A stretch of 64,000 nt of DNA from Haemophilus parainfluenzae (lineage in GTDB: Bacteria > Pseudomonadota > Gammaproteobacteria > Enterobacterales > Pasteurellaceae): positions 1,736,001 to 1,800,000 of the forward strand of contig NZ_CP127167.1 of NCBI RefSeq assembly GCF_036288925.1. The letters are read 5' to 3'. The translations under genes were made by a program, and so were the position numbers. Below, one piece after another: positions 22,450 through 32,936 of this stretch. Each line of letters begins with the position of its first letter. Positions within the stretch are counted from its first letter, which is position 1. The notes under the pieces were generated by a model, which searched no databases, had not been told where the DNA came from, and saw only the letters and a program-made list of their open reading frames with translations.

Positions 22450-22659
22450 ATGAAAATTAGTGCAAGAAACCAACTTAAAGGTACTGTAAAATCAATCGAA
22501 ACTGGTTCTGTGAACGCAATCGTACACATTGATATCGGTAACGGTAATGTAATTTCTTCTACTATCTCTATCGATGCAGTAAAAGAATTAGGTTTAGCAG
22601 TTGGTAAAGAAGCATATGCGATTATCAAAGCAACTTCTGTAATGGTTGGTGTTGAATAA
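22450..22659 (+). CDS. mop: Molybdopterin/molybdate-binding protein Mop
   Basis: A 69-residue single TOBE-domain molbindin that binds molybdate oxyanions as a hexamer in the cytoplasm. It begins MKISARNQLKGTVKSIETGS and contains NGNVISSTISIDAVKELGL and AIIKATSVMVGV, all family hallmarks. ATG 22450 follows AAGGA; upstream TATAAT lies at about 22405. It is a single-gene unit with a USS-type terminator. H. influenzae has an equivalent gene (mopI). Confidence 0.92.
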   Translation: MKISARNQLKGTVKSIETGSVNAIVHIDIGNGNVISSTISIDAVKELGLAVGKEAYAIIKATSVMVGVE

Positions 22660-22686
22660 TCTCAACTAAACTGTTCAGAATTCTCT

Positions 22687-22718
22687 ATAACCGCGCTTTA
22701 AAAGTGCGGTTATTTTTT
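22687..22718 (+). terminator. Terminator after mop
   Basis: Stem ATAACCGC / GCGGTTAT followed by six T. The right arm belongs to an AAAGTGCGGT uptake core. Confidence 0.8.
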
Positions 22719-22772
22719 GTCTAAAATATAAAAAAGGCGGTCAAATTGATCTGACCCCAAAAAGTTAGACTG

Positions 22773-23597
22773 TTATTTAAAGGATTGTTTTCGATATTGT
22801 ATCGGACTCAGTCCTTTTAATTTTAGTTGAATCCGTCGATGATTATAGTAATCCAAATAATCTCTGACAGCATCAACTATCTCTTCTTTTGTTTTAAATT
22901 CCCGACCATAAAAACATTCCGTTTTTAATCGCCCAAAGAAACTTTCCATTGCGGCATTGTCCAAGCAATTCCCTTTTCTCGACATACTTTGAATGATGCC
23001 ATGTTCAGCTAAAATTCGACGATAAGCTACCATTTGATATTGCCATCCCTGGTCTGAATGTAAAATGACACCACAAGCTTTATTTAATCCTTTGACGGCT
23101 TGCATTAACATGTCCTCTACTTGCGCCCAATTTGGGGAATAGCTGAGATTATAGGAGACTATCTCATTGTTAAATAAGTCTAAAATTGGAGATAAATAGA
23201 CTTTACTCCCATCTTTCGCCTTAAACTCGGTGATATCTGTCACCCATTTTTGTTTCGGGGCCGTTGCACTAAAATCGCGTTCAAGATGATTCGGTGCAAT
23301 TACCCCTATCGTGCCTCGATAGGTGGTAAATTTCTTGCTTTTTCTTGACCGCACTTGAAGCCCAAGTGTCTGCATTAAACGTTGAACTTTTTTATGATTC
23401 ACGCCTGGCAAGCTGGCATGAACACGTCGGTAGCCATAATCAGGATGATTGGCTTTGATGCGTTTAATGGCCTTTTTCAGCTCCTCATCCTTATCCGGTT
23501 TAATCTGAAGTTTCGCAAAAAACGTACTACGCGCTAACTGTGCAAAGCCTAAAAGCCATTTTAACGGATAGCGTGTTCTTAACCTTTGGATAATTTC
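22773..23597 (-). CDS. IS3-family transposase orfB (frameshift product)
   Basis: Catalytic part of the transposase. The DDE triad is visible in KWVTDITEFKA, ILHSDQGWQYQ and NAAMESFFGRLKTE, with the family ending YNHRRIQLKLKGLSPIQYR. The frame starts without its own initiator, upstream of ATG-like positions (EIIQRLRTRYPLKWLLG), and overlaps the end of orfA in the -1 frame. It is made as an OrfAB fusion by ribosomal slippage, probably at the AAAG in the leucine-zipper region of orfA. The start given is the first clearly OrfB-specific codon. Confidence 0.9.
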   Translation of the reverse strand, partial: EIIQRLRTRYPLKWLLGFAQLARSTFFAKLQIKPDKDEELKKAIKRIKANHPDYGYRRVHASLPGVNHKKVQRLMQTLGLQVRSRKSKKFTTYRGTIGVIAPNHLERDFSATAPKQKWVTDITEFKAKDGSKVYLSPILDLFNNEIVSYNLSYSPNWAQVEDMLMQAVKGLNKACGVILHSDQGWQYQMVAYRRILAEHGIIQSMSRKGNCLDNAAMESFFGRLKTECFYGREFKTKEEIVDAVRDYLDYYNHRRIQLKLKGLSPIQYRKQSFK

Positions 23598-23932
23598 CGT
23601 TGCTCGGCTTCGTCCTGAAGTCTGAGCCTTCTCAACTCCTTTAGGTAGGCTACCTCCGCTTCAAGCTGTAAAATTCTCAGGCGTAAACGGTCTTCTTCAG
23701 TTTTGGGTGGCGGTGGCATTCTGGCATATTTAGGTTTCATAGGCGGTCGTCCTGATGGTTTACGGGGAATAAGTCCCTTTATGCCACTTTTTTCAAACCG
23801 TTTCAACCATGTCCCGACTAGGGCGTTGGAAGGAATATTGTAAAAACGAGCTGCTTCTCTAATACTCATTTTTCCATTCAAAATAGGTTGAAGAATTTGT
23901 AATTTAAATTCGATTGTGTAGTGTTTACCCAT
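23579..23932 (-). CDS. IS3-family transposase orfA
   Basis: A 117-residue DNA-binding subunit starting MGKHYTIEFKLQILQPILNG. An HTH (SIREAARFYNIPSNALVGTW) recognises the terminal repeats, then a Pro-rich linker leads to a coiled-coil (LRLRILQLEAEVAYLKELRR) for multimerisation. ATG 23932 is preferred over the upstream in-frame start that lies in the terminal repeat. The stop overlaps orfB. Confidence 0.9.
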   Translation of the reverse strand: MGKHYTIEFKLQILQPILNGKMSIREAARFYNIPSNALVGTWLKRFEKSGIKGLIPRKPSGRPPMKPKYARMPPPPKTEEDRLRLRILQLEAEVAYLKELRRLRLQDEAEQRKLSKG

Positions 23933-24031
23933 AAAAAATCTGCACCTCAATTGTTGGTTTGTTGAGTCCAACTTTTGGGGTGCAGATCAAATTGACCGCA
24001 CTTTGTTTAACGATGATAGAGAAAAGAAAGC

Positions 24032-26429
24032 TTAGAAACTGTATTTTAAATTAGCAAAGTAAGAACGACCACGTTCATTATAAGTACGAGCTGTACCTGC
24101 ATTACGATAAATACGTTTATCTAAAATGTTATTCACACCAACTCGTAGGCTTAAACTATCATTGAATTTATATCCCACGTTAGCTCCCCAAATACCATAG
24201 CTACCAAGTTGATATTGCGTAACAAGGCTTTCACCCGTGGTGTAAATCACTTGCATGAAGTTTTCAGCATTTTCTACCGTTTTTTGTCTGCCATAACGGG
24301 TGTACGAGGTATTCACATCCCAATGGTCATTGATTTTCCAGTTAAGATTACTGTTCACTGTATATTTCGGTACAAGTGAGATCGGATTACCGGTTTTCTT
24401 GTTTTCATTTTTGAGCATATACGTGAAATTGGTACTGAATACTAGCGCATCATCTAAGAATGGTAATGTAATATTTCCTTCCAACCCTTCAATGATTGCT
24501 CTTGGTGTATTTCCCCAACGATAAACGTTAGTTGCTGTGTAGTTGCGGTAAATTGCTTTTCCATTTGGTGTATTGCTTGGGCGAATTTCACGATCATAAC
24601 CACCAGCTGGTGCATCAATCGTTGTCAAGAATTCACCGTTAGACACAATTTTATTACGGTAATCATTATGGAAATAAGCTAAAGAGAATAACTTACCATC
24701 TTTCTCATATTCCACACCAATCTCTTTGTTCCAGCTTGTTTCTGGCTTAATATTTTCATTACCTAAGAAGTAACAAGCTCGTCCCCAATCAAAGCCTTTT
24801 GCATTGCTATTTTGAAGAACGGTATATTGTTTACCTTTTGCATCTGTCTTAACAATACTACCTGTTGAGGTTAATGCATTCGGATTATTCCAGTTATTAG
24901 CACTATCAATCGGGCAACCATTACTTGCATTAATTAACAAATAATTTGGTGAAGATTGGTAAAGATTTGGTGCTTTGTAAGCTCGAGCTACCCCACCTTT
25001 GATTTTCCAGTTATCGCTAACTTGATGGGAGAAGTTCAGAGAGGGACTCCAATTTGATTTAGAGTTCGTACTAGAATCAAAACGAATACCTGGGGTTAAA
25101 ATAGTTTTCTCATTCGGCAATATAATATTGTCTTCTAAGAACGCTGCCCATTCATTTTGTGCCACTTTACCGCTACGGCCTTTATCAGCTAACCAAGGTA
25201 CAAGTGCGTAAACTTGCATGGTTTGCGTCATAGAGGCCGCGTCGTTTAATTCTGAACGAGAGCCTTCTAAACCAACGGTTAACATATGTCCAGTACGACC
25301 GGTCATAAACGGAATATAAAGCTCATTACTAAAGCGATAATTTCGCAACAAACCAACCGATTTTTCTAAACCGTTATAAGCGCCTTCCGTACTACCTAAT
25401 AAACCTTCTGGATAATGATAGTTGCGGGTTTGGTCAAAGGTAAAATAAGTGCGGTTATCGAAAGCCCCCCATTTTCCTTCATGCGTTAAGCCGTAACTTT
25501 GGCGATAAAGTGTTGACGTTTCTGCTTTTTGTAAAGCAAGATCACGACTCGTTTTCATCGCTTGAGTCAGTAAAACAGAACTATTTTGAGTATCACCATT
25601 ATAAATATTACCCTGTCTGCTATATGTTGCATCAAAGGTTAACTTTTGATCCGGAGTTCCAAACTAACTGTCCTGCAATATCGCGGTTACGAACCCCTTC
25701 ACGACTTGCATAGCGTGTATTATCTTGCGTTGCTGCATTATTATTTGTACTAGAATCCTCTCCCGAGTTAATATCTAGCGCATCCGCCTGTGTTTTAGCA
25801 ATGTTGCCGTATAAACGGAAGCCCAATACATCTTTAACTAGTGGACCGCTGAAATTAAAACCGAGACGATTAGTGTAACCTTCTTTGCTGTCTTCTGGTT
25901 GTTCTGTAAATAAATTCAAACTACCATGGTATTCGCTTGTTGGTGATTTGGTTTTGATATTAACCACACCACCCATTGCACCAGAACCGTAACGTGCAGC
26001 AGCGGGACCTCGTAGTACTTCGATAGAGTCGATTGCGTCTGCCGGCACCCAGTTTGTATCACCACGTGTATTGCGTGTGCCATTACGTCCATAACGTTCT
26101 GAATTACGAGATTTTACAGGTTTTCCATCTACTAAAATCAGCGTATTTTCCGGCCCCATTGCGCGGATATCAACCTGACGTTTATTACCGCGGGCACCGC
26201 CAGGCGCATTTGTACTTAATGTGACCCCTGGTTGTTTAGCAATAATTTCAGAGGCATCATTTTCAATTGGATCTCGCTCTAAATCTTTTTGTGAAATCAC
26301 CGAAACACCGAGAGATTGTTTAACTTGCTCTTCTGCTGTGACATTAATAGCTTCAAGTTTTTCTTCAGCATACGCTGTACTCGAAATCACTAATATCGCT
26401 AACAGACTTAATTTATGTTGTTTTTTCAT
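24032..26429 (-). pseudogene. FepA/IroN-type TonB-dependent siderophore receptor, frameshifted
   Basis: ATG 26429 (AAGGA upstream) starts MKKQHKLSLLAILVISSTAY, a signal peptide with AYA cleavage. The plug domain shows QPGVTLSTNAPGGARGNKRQ, VDIRAMGPENTLILVDGKPV and DSIEVLRGPAAARYGSGAMG. At about 25660 one inserted base after LVWN gives a stop 18 bases later. The barrel continues in the next frame from PDQKLTFDATYSRQGN to the C-terminal YFANLKYSF (24032). GNIAKTQADALDINSG is typical of enterobactin-class receptors. Outer-membrane uptake of a catecholate siderophore is therefore probably lost, unless the base is an error. Confidence 0.85.
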
Positions 26430-26689
26430 TGGGTTATCCTTAAATATCATTATATAAAAAAAGATATAAAGGCCTCATATTACATCGTTATATAAATATG
26501 TAAATAACAAATATGAGTTATGAGAAATTTCATCATAAAATGCAGAAAAACGATGGAGAGTTACTACTATTTGGAGAAGGAAAAAGAAAATAATCAAACA
26601 GCAAATCTTAATTATTAATTTTATTCATATAAAACCTGAAAATTATGAAGTTGTATAATCTTTTATTTTATTGCATTCTATACATGAAA

Positions 26690-26705
26690 AGACGTTTAGA
26701 CGTCT
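26690..26705 (+). promoter_or_regulatory. Tandem MetJ boxes upstream of metE
   Basis: AGACGTTT and AGACGTCT lie head to tail at 26690-26697 and 26698-26705, matching the 8-bp MetJ consensus AGACGTCT; flanking octamers are weaker. They sit 26 bases before metE, at or just after a candidate -10 (TATACA near 26679). The rest of 26430-26680 is AT-rich intergenic sequence with no gene seen. Confidence 0.8.
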
Positions 26706-26730
26706 AAACTAAACAATAGAAGGATTAATT

Positions 26731-29004
26731 ATGACAACATTTCATTTAGCAGGATTTCCGCGCGTAGGCGCAAAGCGTGAACTTAAATTTGCTCAAGAGC
26801 GTTACTGGCGTGGCGAAATTGAGGAAGCGGATTTATTAGATATTGCAAAAAGATTACGTGAACTAAATTGGCAGCACCAAGCCAAGGCAAATGCTGATTT
26901 TATCGCAGTGGCTGATTTTACACTTTACGATCATATTTTAGATTTACAAGTGGCAACAGGTGCGATTCCTACTCGCTTTGGTTTCGATAGCCAAAATTTA
27001 ACACTCGATCAATATTTCCAATTAGCGCGTGGTAATAAAACTCAATTTGCGATTGAAATGACAAAATGGTTCGATACCAACTACCATTATCTTGTTCCTG
27101 AATTCCATAAAGAAACGCAATTTAAAGCAAATCCAACTCATTATGTGACACAAATCCGTGAAGCTAAAGCGCTTGGGTATGATGTTAAACCAACTATCGT
27201 TGGTCCACTCACTTTCCTTTGGTTAGGGAAAGAAAAAGGTGCAGCATTTAATCGCTTTGATTTATTAACACAACTCGTGCCGGTTTATGTTGAAATCTTA
27301 AATGCATTAGCTGCAGAAGGTGTTGAATACATTCAAATTGATGAACCTGCTCTCACTTTAGATTTACCGGCAGAATGGATTTCTGCTTATAAAGCGGTTT
27401 ACGCCACTTTTGCTGAACAAGTGAAAGCGAAATTATTGCTTGCGACTTATTTCGGCTCTGTGGCAGAACACGCTGATTTGTTAAAAGCCTTACCTGTAGC
27501 AGGTTTACATATCGATTTAGTGCGCGCACCAGAACAACTTGCTGCCTTCGCGGATTATGACAAAATCTTATCTGTAGGCATCATTGATGGCCGTAATATT
27601 TGGCGTGCAAACTTGAATCAAGTGTTAGATGTGGTTGAACCATTAAAAGCGAAATTAGGTGATCGTTTGTGGATTGCGCCAAGCTGCTCTCTCCTCCATA
27701 CACCTTATGATTTAGAAGTTGAAACGCAACTCCAAGCAAATAAGCCTGAGCTTTATCAATGGTTGGCTTTCACGTTACAAAAAATTCAAGAATTACGCAT
27801 TATTAAGACCGCTCTAGAACAAGGTCGTGAAGCCGTTCAAGCGGAATTAGCTGCATCTCAAGCAGCTGCGGATGCTCGTAAAAACTCGCGTGAAATTCAC
27901 CGCACTTGTGTAGCTGAACGTTTAGCAAACTTACCGGAAAATGCTGACCAACGTAAATCGCCATTTGCGGAACGCATTAAATTACAAAATGCATGGTTAA
28001 ATTTACCACTTCTGCCAACGACGAATATTGGTTCCTTCCCACAAACGACAGCCATTCGTCATGCTCGTGCTGCCTTCAAAAAAGGCGAACTCAGCTTAAC
28101 TGATTACGAAACTGCAATGAAAAAAGAAATTGAATTCGTTGTACGTGAGCAAGAAAAATTAGACTTAGATGTATTGGTACATGGCGAAGCAGAACGTAAC
28201 GACATGGTGGAATATTTCGGTGAATTACTCGATGGTTTTGCGTTCACCAAATTTGGTTGGGTACAAAGTTATGGTTCACGTTGCGTAAAACCGCCTGTGA
28301 TTTACGGTGATGTTACTCGTCCAGAACCCATGACGGTACGTTGGTCACAATATGCCCAAAGCCTTACCAATAAAGTGATGAAAGGCATGCTGACTGGTCC
28401 GGTCACGATCTTACAATGGTCTTTCGTGCGTAACGATATTTCTCGTGAAACAGTCTGCAAACAAATTGCGGTAGCGCTTTCTGATGAAGTATTAGATTTA
28501 GAAAAAGCAGGTATCAAAGTGATTCAAATTGATGAGCCGGCTATTCGTGAAGGTTTACCGTTAAAACGTGCAGATTGGGATGCTTATTTGAAATGGGCGG
28601 GCGAAGCCTTCCGTTTAAGCTCAATGGGTTGCAAAGATGATACCCAAATTCATACGCACATGTGTTATTCCGAATTTAACGACATTCTACCGGCTATTGC
28701 GGCCTTAGATGCCGATGTCATTACTATCGAAACCTCGCGTTCTGACATGGAATTACTCACCGCATTTGGTGATTTCAAATACCCGAATGATATTGGTCCT
28801 GGCGTATATGACATTCATAGTCCACGCGTACCTACAGCAGAAGAAATTGAACACCTCCTTCGTAAAGCATTACAAGTGGTGCCGAAAGAACGTTTATGGG
28901 TGAACCCAGACTGTGGATTAAAAACTCGCGGTTGGCCAGAAACGATTGCTGCACTAAAAGTGATGGTTGATGTCACGAAAAAATTACGTGCTGAATTAGC
29001 ATAA
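26731..29004 (+). CDS. metE: Cobalamin-independent methionine synthase MetE
   Basis: A 757-residue cytosolic enzyme that transfers a methyl group from 5-methyltetrahydropteroyl-triglutamate to homocysteine. It begins [20 protein letters not shown]. The C-terminal barrel starts after [10 protein letters not shown]; the zinc ligands are in [11 protein letters not shown] and [12 protein letters not shown]. Length is typical. ATG 26731 follows AGAAGGA. It is preceded by tandem MetJ operators, so it should be repressed when S-adenosylmethionine is plentiful. It is a monocistronic unit closed by a hairpin. Confidence 0.97.
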   Translation: MTTFHLAGFPRVGAKRELKFAQERYWRGEIEEADLLDIAKRLRELNWQHQAKANADFIAVADFTLYDHILDLQVATGAIPTRFGFDSQNLTLDQYFQLARGNKTQFAIEMTKWFDTNYHYLVPEFHKETQFKANPTHYVTQIREAKALGYDVKPTIVGPLTFLWLGKEKGAAFNRFDLLTQLVPVYVEILNALAAEGVEYIQIDEPALTLDLPAEWISAYKAVYATFAEQVKAKLLLATYFGSVAEHADLLKALPVAGLHIDLVRAPEQLAAFADYDKILSVGIIDGRNIWRANLNQVLDVVEPLKAKLGDRLWIAPSCSLLHTPYDLEVETQLQANKPELYQWLAFTLQKIQELRIIKTALEQGREAVQAELAASQAAADARKNSREIHRTCVAERLANLPENADQRKSPFAERIKLQNAWLNLPLLPTTNIGSFPQTTAIRHARAAFKKGELSLTDYETAMKKEIEFVVREQEKLDLDVLVHGEAERNDMVEYFGELLDGFAFTKFGWVQSYGSRCVKPPVIYGDVTRPEPMTVRWSQYAQSLTNKVMKGMLTGPVTILQWSFVRNDISRETVCKQIAVALSDEVLDLEKAGIKVIQIDEPAIREGLPLKRADWDAYLKWAGEAFRLSSMGCKDDTQIHTHMCYSEFNDILPAIAALDADVITIETSRSDMELLTAFGDFKYPNDIGPGVYDIHSPRVPTAEEIEHLLRKALQVVPKERLWVNPDCGLKTRGWPETIAALKVMVDVTKKLRAELA

Positions 29005-29020
29005 AATCAGTAAAAAGAAA

Positions 29021-29060
29021 GGCGAACATGAAAGATTATCTCTGTTCGCCTCTTTCTTTT
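29021..29060. terminator. Bidirectional terminator between metE and cdd
   Basis: Stem GGCGAACA (29021-29028) / TGTTCGCC (29043-29050), extended by A/T pairs, with T runs on both strands, lying between convergent genes. Confidence 0.75.
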
Positions 29061-29091
29061 CGTTCAAAAACTAATTCATTTTTGACCGTGC

Positions 29092-29967
29092 TTACAGGCT
29101 AATATATTCCATTTTCACCTTGCAGAGGCTCTTCAATAACTGCTCTGCCATCTTGCGGTGACTTAAACGCAACGGTTTCTCTGCAAATACTACTCGCTCA
29201 ATTTTCGATACATCCAATTGATTTAAGTAGGCAAAATTAATCGCTGTTTGCATAGCCGGTAAGCTTGGGTTAAATGCTGCATTTTCTGCATATCGACCAC
29301 AAATCATTTCCCCATTTTTAAATAAAATGCCTACACCGTGAGGGCTTTTAGAATAAGGTGAATGAGCTCGGTTTGCCCCTAAAATCGCTTTATTTGCCAC
29401 TTCATCTTCCGTCGTCAAAGTAAAACCTTGTTCTTCTTTGTTTAATAGAAGCAAATCAACGCCTAAAGCTTTCGGGCCAAAGCTATCGGGTAAATATTGA
29501 GGAAGTGGATTATTTTGGCTGTGTGGTAAATGAATTTTTAAATCTTGCGCTTGATAAAGCTCATTCATAAATTGACGGCAGTGACCACAAGGCGTGTAAT
29601 TCACTACAATATCAGTGATTCGAGGTTCATTACGTAACCATGCATGGCTAATCGCACTTTGTTCAGCATGGATGGTTTGAGCCATGCTACTACCCTGAAA
29701 CTCTTGATTCGCACCAAAGTAAAAATCACCACTTTCACCAATCGCAATCGCGCCAACATGAAATTCTGAAATGGGTGTATGGCTATAACAAGCCGCTACG
29801 GGCAAAAGTGCCAACCCTAGTTGAACAGGCGTAAGCTTAAATTCATCACAAATTGACCGCACTTTTTCAGCCGGTAAAAAGCCTTTCCATTCTTGTTCTT
29901 CTAACGCAGAAAGAATTGCATTTGAAAGTGGCGAGTTTGCTAATGCTTGTTGAATTTTTTGTTGCAT
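29092..29967 (-). CDS. cdd: Cytidine deaminase
   Basis: A 291-residue dimeric-type cytidine deaminase (E. coli class), converting cytidine and deoxycytidine to uridine forms in pyrimidine salvage. Catalytic residues: IHAEQ with His100 and Glu102; zinc Cys127 and Cys130 in PCGHC. The C-terminal half is the inactive duplicate domain. ATG 29967 with AGGAG is preferred to an upstream in-frame ATG. It converges with metE and is a single-gene unit. Confidence 0.95.
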   Translation of the reverse strand: MQQKIQQALANSPLSNAILSALEEQEWKGFLPAEKVRSICDEFKLTPVQLGLALLPVAACYSHTPISEFHVGAIAIGESGDFYFGANQEFQGSSMAQTIHAEQSAISHAWLRNEPRITDIVVNYTPCGHCRQFMNELYQAQDLKIHLPHSQNNPLPQYLPDSFGPKALGVDLLLLNKEEQGFTLTTEDEVANKAILGANRAHSPYSKSPHGVGILFKNGEMICGRYAENAAFNPSLPAMQTAINFAYLNQLDVSKIERVVFAEKPLRLSHRKMAEQLLKSLCKVKMEYISL

Positions 29968-30089
29968 GTTAAATCTCCTCATTTTTATATGCCCATTCTA
30001 CGCTATTTGAGAAAAAAACCTAAACTCTAAAAGACTTTCGGAATATGTTTCTAAAATTTATCAACACCTTAAAACAAAAAATGCTCAAA

Positions 30090-30120
30090 AAAATAACCGC
30101 ACTTTTAAAGTGCGGTCATA
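30090..30120 (-). terminator. Uptake-signal palindrome terminator of the ABC operon
   Basis: ACCGCACTT / AAGTGCGGT pair with a short loop, followed on the minus strand by a run of seven T. This is an inverted pair of uptake cores, a common Haemophilus terminator form. Confidence 0.8.
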
Positions 30121-30145
30121 AATTAAGATGTTTTATTCACTCGTT

Positions 30146-30958
30146 TTATAACAATGACGGGGCAACACCAAGTAATTTTCGGGTGTAATCCACGGTTGGG
30201 TGGTTGAAAATATCTTCAGTGCTACCGGTCTCCAAAATTTGACCGCCGTACATCACGACAATACGGTCAGATACTTGGCGTACGGTTTGAATATCGTGAG
30301 AGATAAACACCATGGCAAGATTGAGTTCTTTTTTCAAGTCCGCCAATAAGTTTAATACCTGAGCACGAACGGATACGTCTAACGCAGAAGTCGGTTCATC
30401 CGCAACAATCAGTTTTGGATTCAGCGCTAAAGCACGTGCAATCGCCACACGTTGTTTTTGCCCGCCAGATAAACGAGTTGGCTCAACTTGTGCTGCAGAA
30501 CGTGGTAAACCGACGCGAGAAAGCAAGTCATACACACGTTTTTCCCGTTCATGAGGTTGTAACACATTGTGAATATCCATTGGGTCACGCAAAATATCCA
30601 ACACTTTCATACGAGGATTCAGTGCGGTTGCTGGGTCTTGGAAAATGACCGATACTTGGCGACCGAATTGTTTTCTCGCTTCTGAGCTGCCATATTGCAT
30701 TTGTAAACCGTTGAATTTCACTAAACCAGATGTTGGTTTAAGAAGTCCAATTATTACATTGGCTAGGGTAGATTTCCCGCAGCCAGACTCCCCTACTAAA
30801 CCAATGGTTTCCCCCGCTTTAATGCCAAGACTCACATTATTCACCGCTGTGAATTTTTTACGTCCAAACAATGAACCGTCGCGAGAAGGAAATTGCACCA
30901 CGATATTTTCTAAATCGATGATGTTTTGTTCTTTAATGACTTTAATACTACTGCTCAT
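30146..30958 (-). CDS. Peptide/nickel-class ABC transporter ATPase (DppF/OppF type)
   Basis: A 270-residue nucleotide-binding subunit starting MSSSIKVIKEQNIIDLENIV. Walker A GESGCGKST, signature RLSGGQKQR, Walker B KLIVADEPTSALD and switch His in VFISHDI are all present, and it ends with the oligopeptide-type C-terminal tail (HPTVDYTRKLLGVAPSLL). It is the last gene of a three-gene unit; its start lies two bases after the stop of the permease-ATPase fusion. It would pair with the ATPase half of that fusion. The substrate is not determined by sequence. Confidence 0.9.
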   Translation of the reverse strand: MSSSIKVIKEQNIIDLENIVVQFPSRDGSLFGRKKFTAVNNVSLGIKAGETIGLVGESGCGKSTLANVIIGLLKPTSGLVKFNGLQMQYGSSEARKQFGRQVSVIFQDPATALNPRMKVLDILRDPMDIHNVLQPHEREKRVYDLLSRVGLPRSAAQVEPTRLSGGQKQRVAIARALALNPKLIVADEPTSALDVSVRAQVLNLLADLKKELNLAMVFISHDIQTVRQVSDRIVVMYGGQILETGSTEDIFNHPTVDYTRKLLGVAPSLL

Positions 30959-30959
30959 A

Positions 30960-32936
30960 TTATGCTCCTTTCGCTTCCGTTACAGGCTCAGCTAAATGAG
31001 AAGCCCACAAGTGAGACGGCTCACCTTCCACGGCGGTTAATATCAATTTTTGATCCGGATTAGCATCTGGTCGCAATGAACGACTTGCAAAACGGTCGCC
31101 GGCAGCAAAATCGTAAGGTGATGGTACGCTGCCCGGAATTTGATATAAACGTTTCGCACGGACTTCGGTTGAAAGGACAGAACCCAATAAGCCACGGGTA
31201 TATTCGTGTGTTGGATTAGCAAGCAATAAGGATGTTGGTGCCATTTCAACCACTTGACCTGCATACATTACCGTAATGTGGTGAGCTAATTGTGCAACTA
31301 ATGCTAAATCGTGGCTGACAAATACCATAGCAAAACCCAGTTTTTCACGTAATTCATTCAATAATTTCACCACTTCAGCTTGAACGGTTACGTCTAATGC
31401 GGTTGTTGGTTCATCGGCGATTAATAATTTCGGCTCACGAGTTAATGCCATTGCAATCACCACACGTTGACGTTGACCACCAGAAAGTTCATGCGGATAA
31501 CGGTTCAACACTTTTTCTGGAGCGAGGTGTACCCATTCCAGCAATTTTTCTGCGGTATGGTGGCTACCACGTTTGATGAGCTGTGCCATTTGATCTTTGA
31601 TACGCATTGATGGGTTTAATGCACTTAAAGAGTCTTGGTAAATCATCGCAATTTCAGAACCACGCAATTCACTTAGATTGTTAGCGTTAAGCAAACTGTG
31701 TTGTTTTCCGCTACGGTCTGTGAAAAGCACTTCCCCAGTAATTTTAGCTGTTTTTGGTAACAAGCCCATGATAGAGAATGCTGTAATAGATTTACCACAA
31801 CCGGACTCTCCTACTAACCCCATGGTTTCCCCTTCATTTACGGTGAAGCTGATGTTATCAACCAATGGAATTTCACCATAACGATTCGGGAAACGGATTG
31901 ATAAGTTTTTCACTTGTAAAATCGGTTTTGCATTTGGATCTAATTGCATACGATTCGTACGGGTGATTTCTTTTTCATGTAATTTGAGCAAGTAACGTTT
32001 TAATGCAAGACCTTCAGAAAGCGCTTCTTGTACGTCAGTAGAAAGACGTTCATCTGATTTACCTTCTGGTTTTTTACCGCCTTTCAAGCGCGGGTTAACC
32101 AAGGCATCGGTAAGCCCTTCCGCTAAGATATTTAAGGCTAATACGGTTAAAAGAATCATCACACCCGCAAAGGTTGTCGCCCACCATGCACCGTTTAATA
32201 CGATGTTACGACCTTCAGAAAGGATGTTACCCCATGAAGGATGTGGAGGTTGTACACCTGCGCCTAAGAAAGAAAGCGAGGCTTCAAACACAATAGCATC
32301 TGCCACCATTACGGTCGCGAAGACTAAAACCGGTGCCGCGGTATTGCGTACAACGTGTTTGAGAAGAATATAAGTACGGCTACCACCAATAACACGTTCA
32401 GCACGCACATAGTCTTCATCCCATTGTGATACCACATTCGCACGAACTACACGAGCAAGTTGCGGGGTATAAACCACGGCAATGGTGATGATAATGACCG
32501 GCACTGAGTTACCAAAGGTTGCTAATAACACTGCCGCTAATGCGATACCTGGGAAGGCCATTAAAATATCCATTAAGCGCATGATAATTTCATTGCCCCA
32601 TTTCTCGGATGTGGCTGCAGTTGCACCTAAAACACTACCGAAAATAATGGCGCAAGCTACCGCACCTAAACCGATAAATAAGGACGTTTGGGCACCATAA
32701 ACAATACGAGAGAAAATATCACGACCAAGTCGATCAGTCCCAAACCAATATTCCGCACTTGGAGCACGCATACGTGCGATCACTTCTAATGGATCATGTG
32801 TTGCTACCCAAGGGGCAAATACCGCCACTAAAGCAACGAAAACTAAGAATAATAATGAAATTTTTGATGCGGTGGAAAGTGCTCGGAATCTCGCACCGCT
32901 TGCAGCTAATCGATCTGCTAAACCTTGACGAAACAT
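30960..32936 (-). CDS. ABC transporter permease-ATPase fusion (DppC+DppD type)
   Basis: A 658-residue fusion. Residues 1-285 are a DppC-like inner-membrane permease with the EAA loop (EDYVRAERVIGGSRTYILLK) and about six membrane helices. A charged linker (about 290-340) leads to a DppD-like ATPase with GESGCGKS, LSGGQRQRV, LLIADEPTTALD and VFVSHDL. In most bacteria these are separate genes; here one frame runs through with no internal stop. It overlaps the upstream permease stop by one base. The fusion is read without any sign of a missed stop and is known in some transporter subfamilies, but I cannot name the substrate. Confidence 0.9.
   Translation of the reverse strand: MFRQGLADRLAASGARFRALSTASKISLLFLVFVALVAVFAPWVATHDPLEVIARMRAPSAEYWFGTDRLGRDIFSRIVYGAQTSLFIGLGAVACAIIFGSVLGATAATSEKWGNEIIMRLMDILMAFPGIALAAVLLATFGNSVPVIIITIAVVYTPQLARVVRANVVSQWDEDYVRAERVIGGSRTYILLKHVVRNTAAPVLVFATVMVADAIVFEASLSFLGAGVQPPHPSWGNILSEGRNIVLNGAWWATTFAGVMILLTVLALNILAEGLTDALVNPRLKGGKKPEGKSDERLSTDVQEALSEGLALKRYLLKLHEKEITRTNRMQLDPNAKPILQVKNLSIRFPNRYGEIPLVDNISFTVNEGETMGLVGESGCGKSITAFSIMGLLPKTAKITGEVLFTDRSGKQHSLLNANNLSELRGSEIAMIYQDSLSALNPSMRIKDQMAQLIKRGSHHTAEKLLEWVHLAPEKVLNRYPHELSGGQRQRVVIAMALTREPKLLIADEPTTALDVTVQAEVVKLLNELREKLGFAMVFVSHDLALVAQLAHHITVMYAGQVVEMAPTSLLLANPTHEYTRGLLGSVLSTEVRAKRLYQIPGSVPSPYDFAAGDRFASRSLRPDANPDQKLILTAVEGEPSHLWASHLAEPVTEAKGA

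Larger units (their letters stand above)
22747..23989 (-). mobile_element. IS3-family insertion sequence (IS150 group)
   Basis: A 1243-bp element with imperfect terminal inverted repeats. The left end is TGATCTGACCCCAAAAAGTT; the right end, read inwards, is TGATCTGCACCCCAAAAGTT. It begins TG and ends CA. The trinucleotide AAT flanks it at 22744-22746 and 23990-23992 as a target duplication. It contains orfA and orfB in -1 relation. The element splits a GCGGTCA...TGACCGC palindrome, which is an uptake-signal terminator. Both frames appear intact, so it may be active. Confidence 0.9.

Noticed and set aside
22371-22628. ORF antisense to mop
   Set aside because: Shadow of the intact mop gene, which has a start, ribosome-binding site and family motifs.
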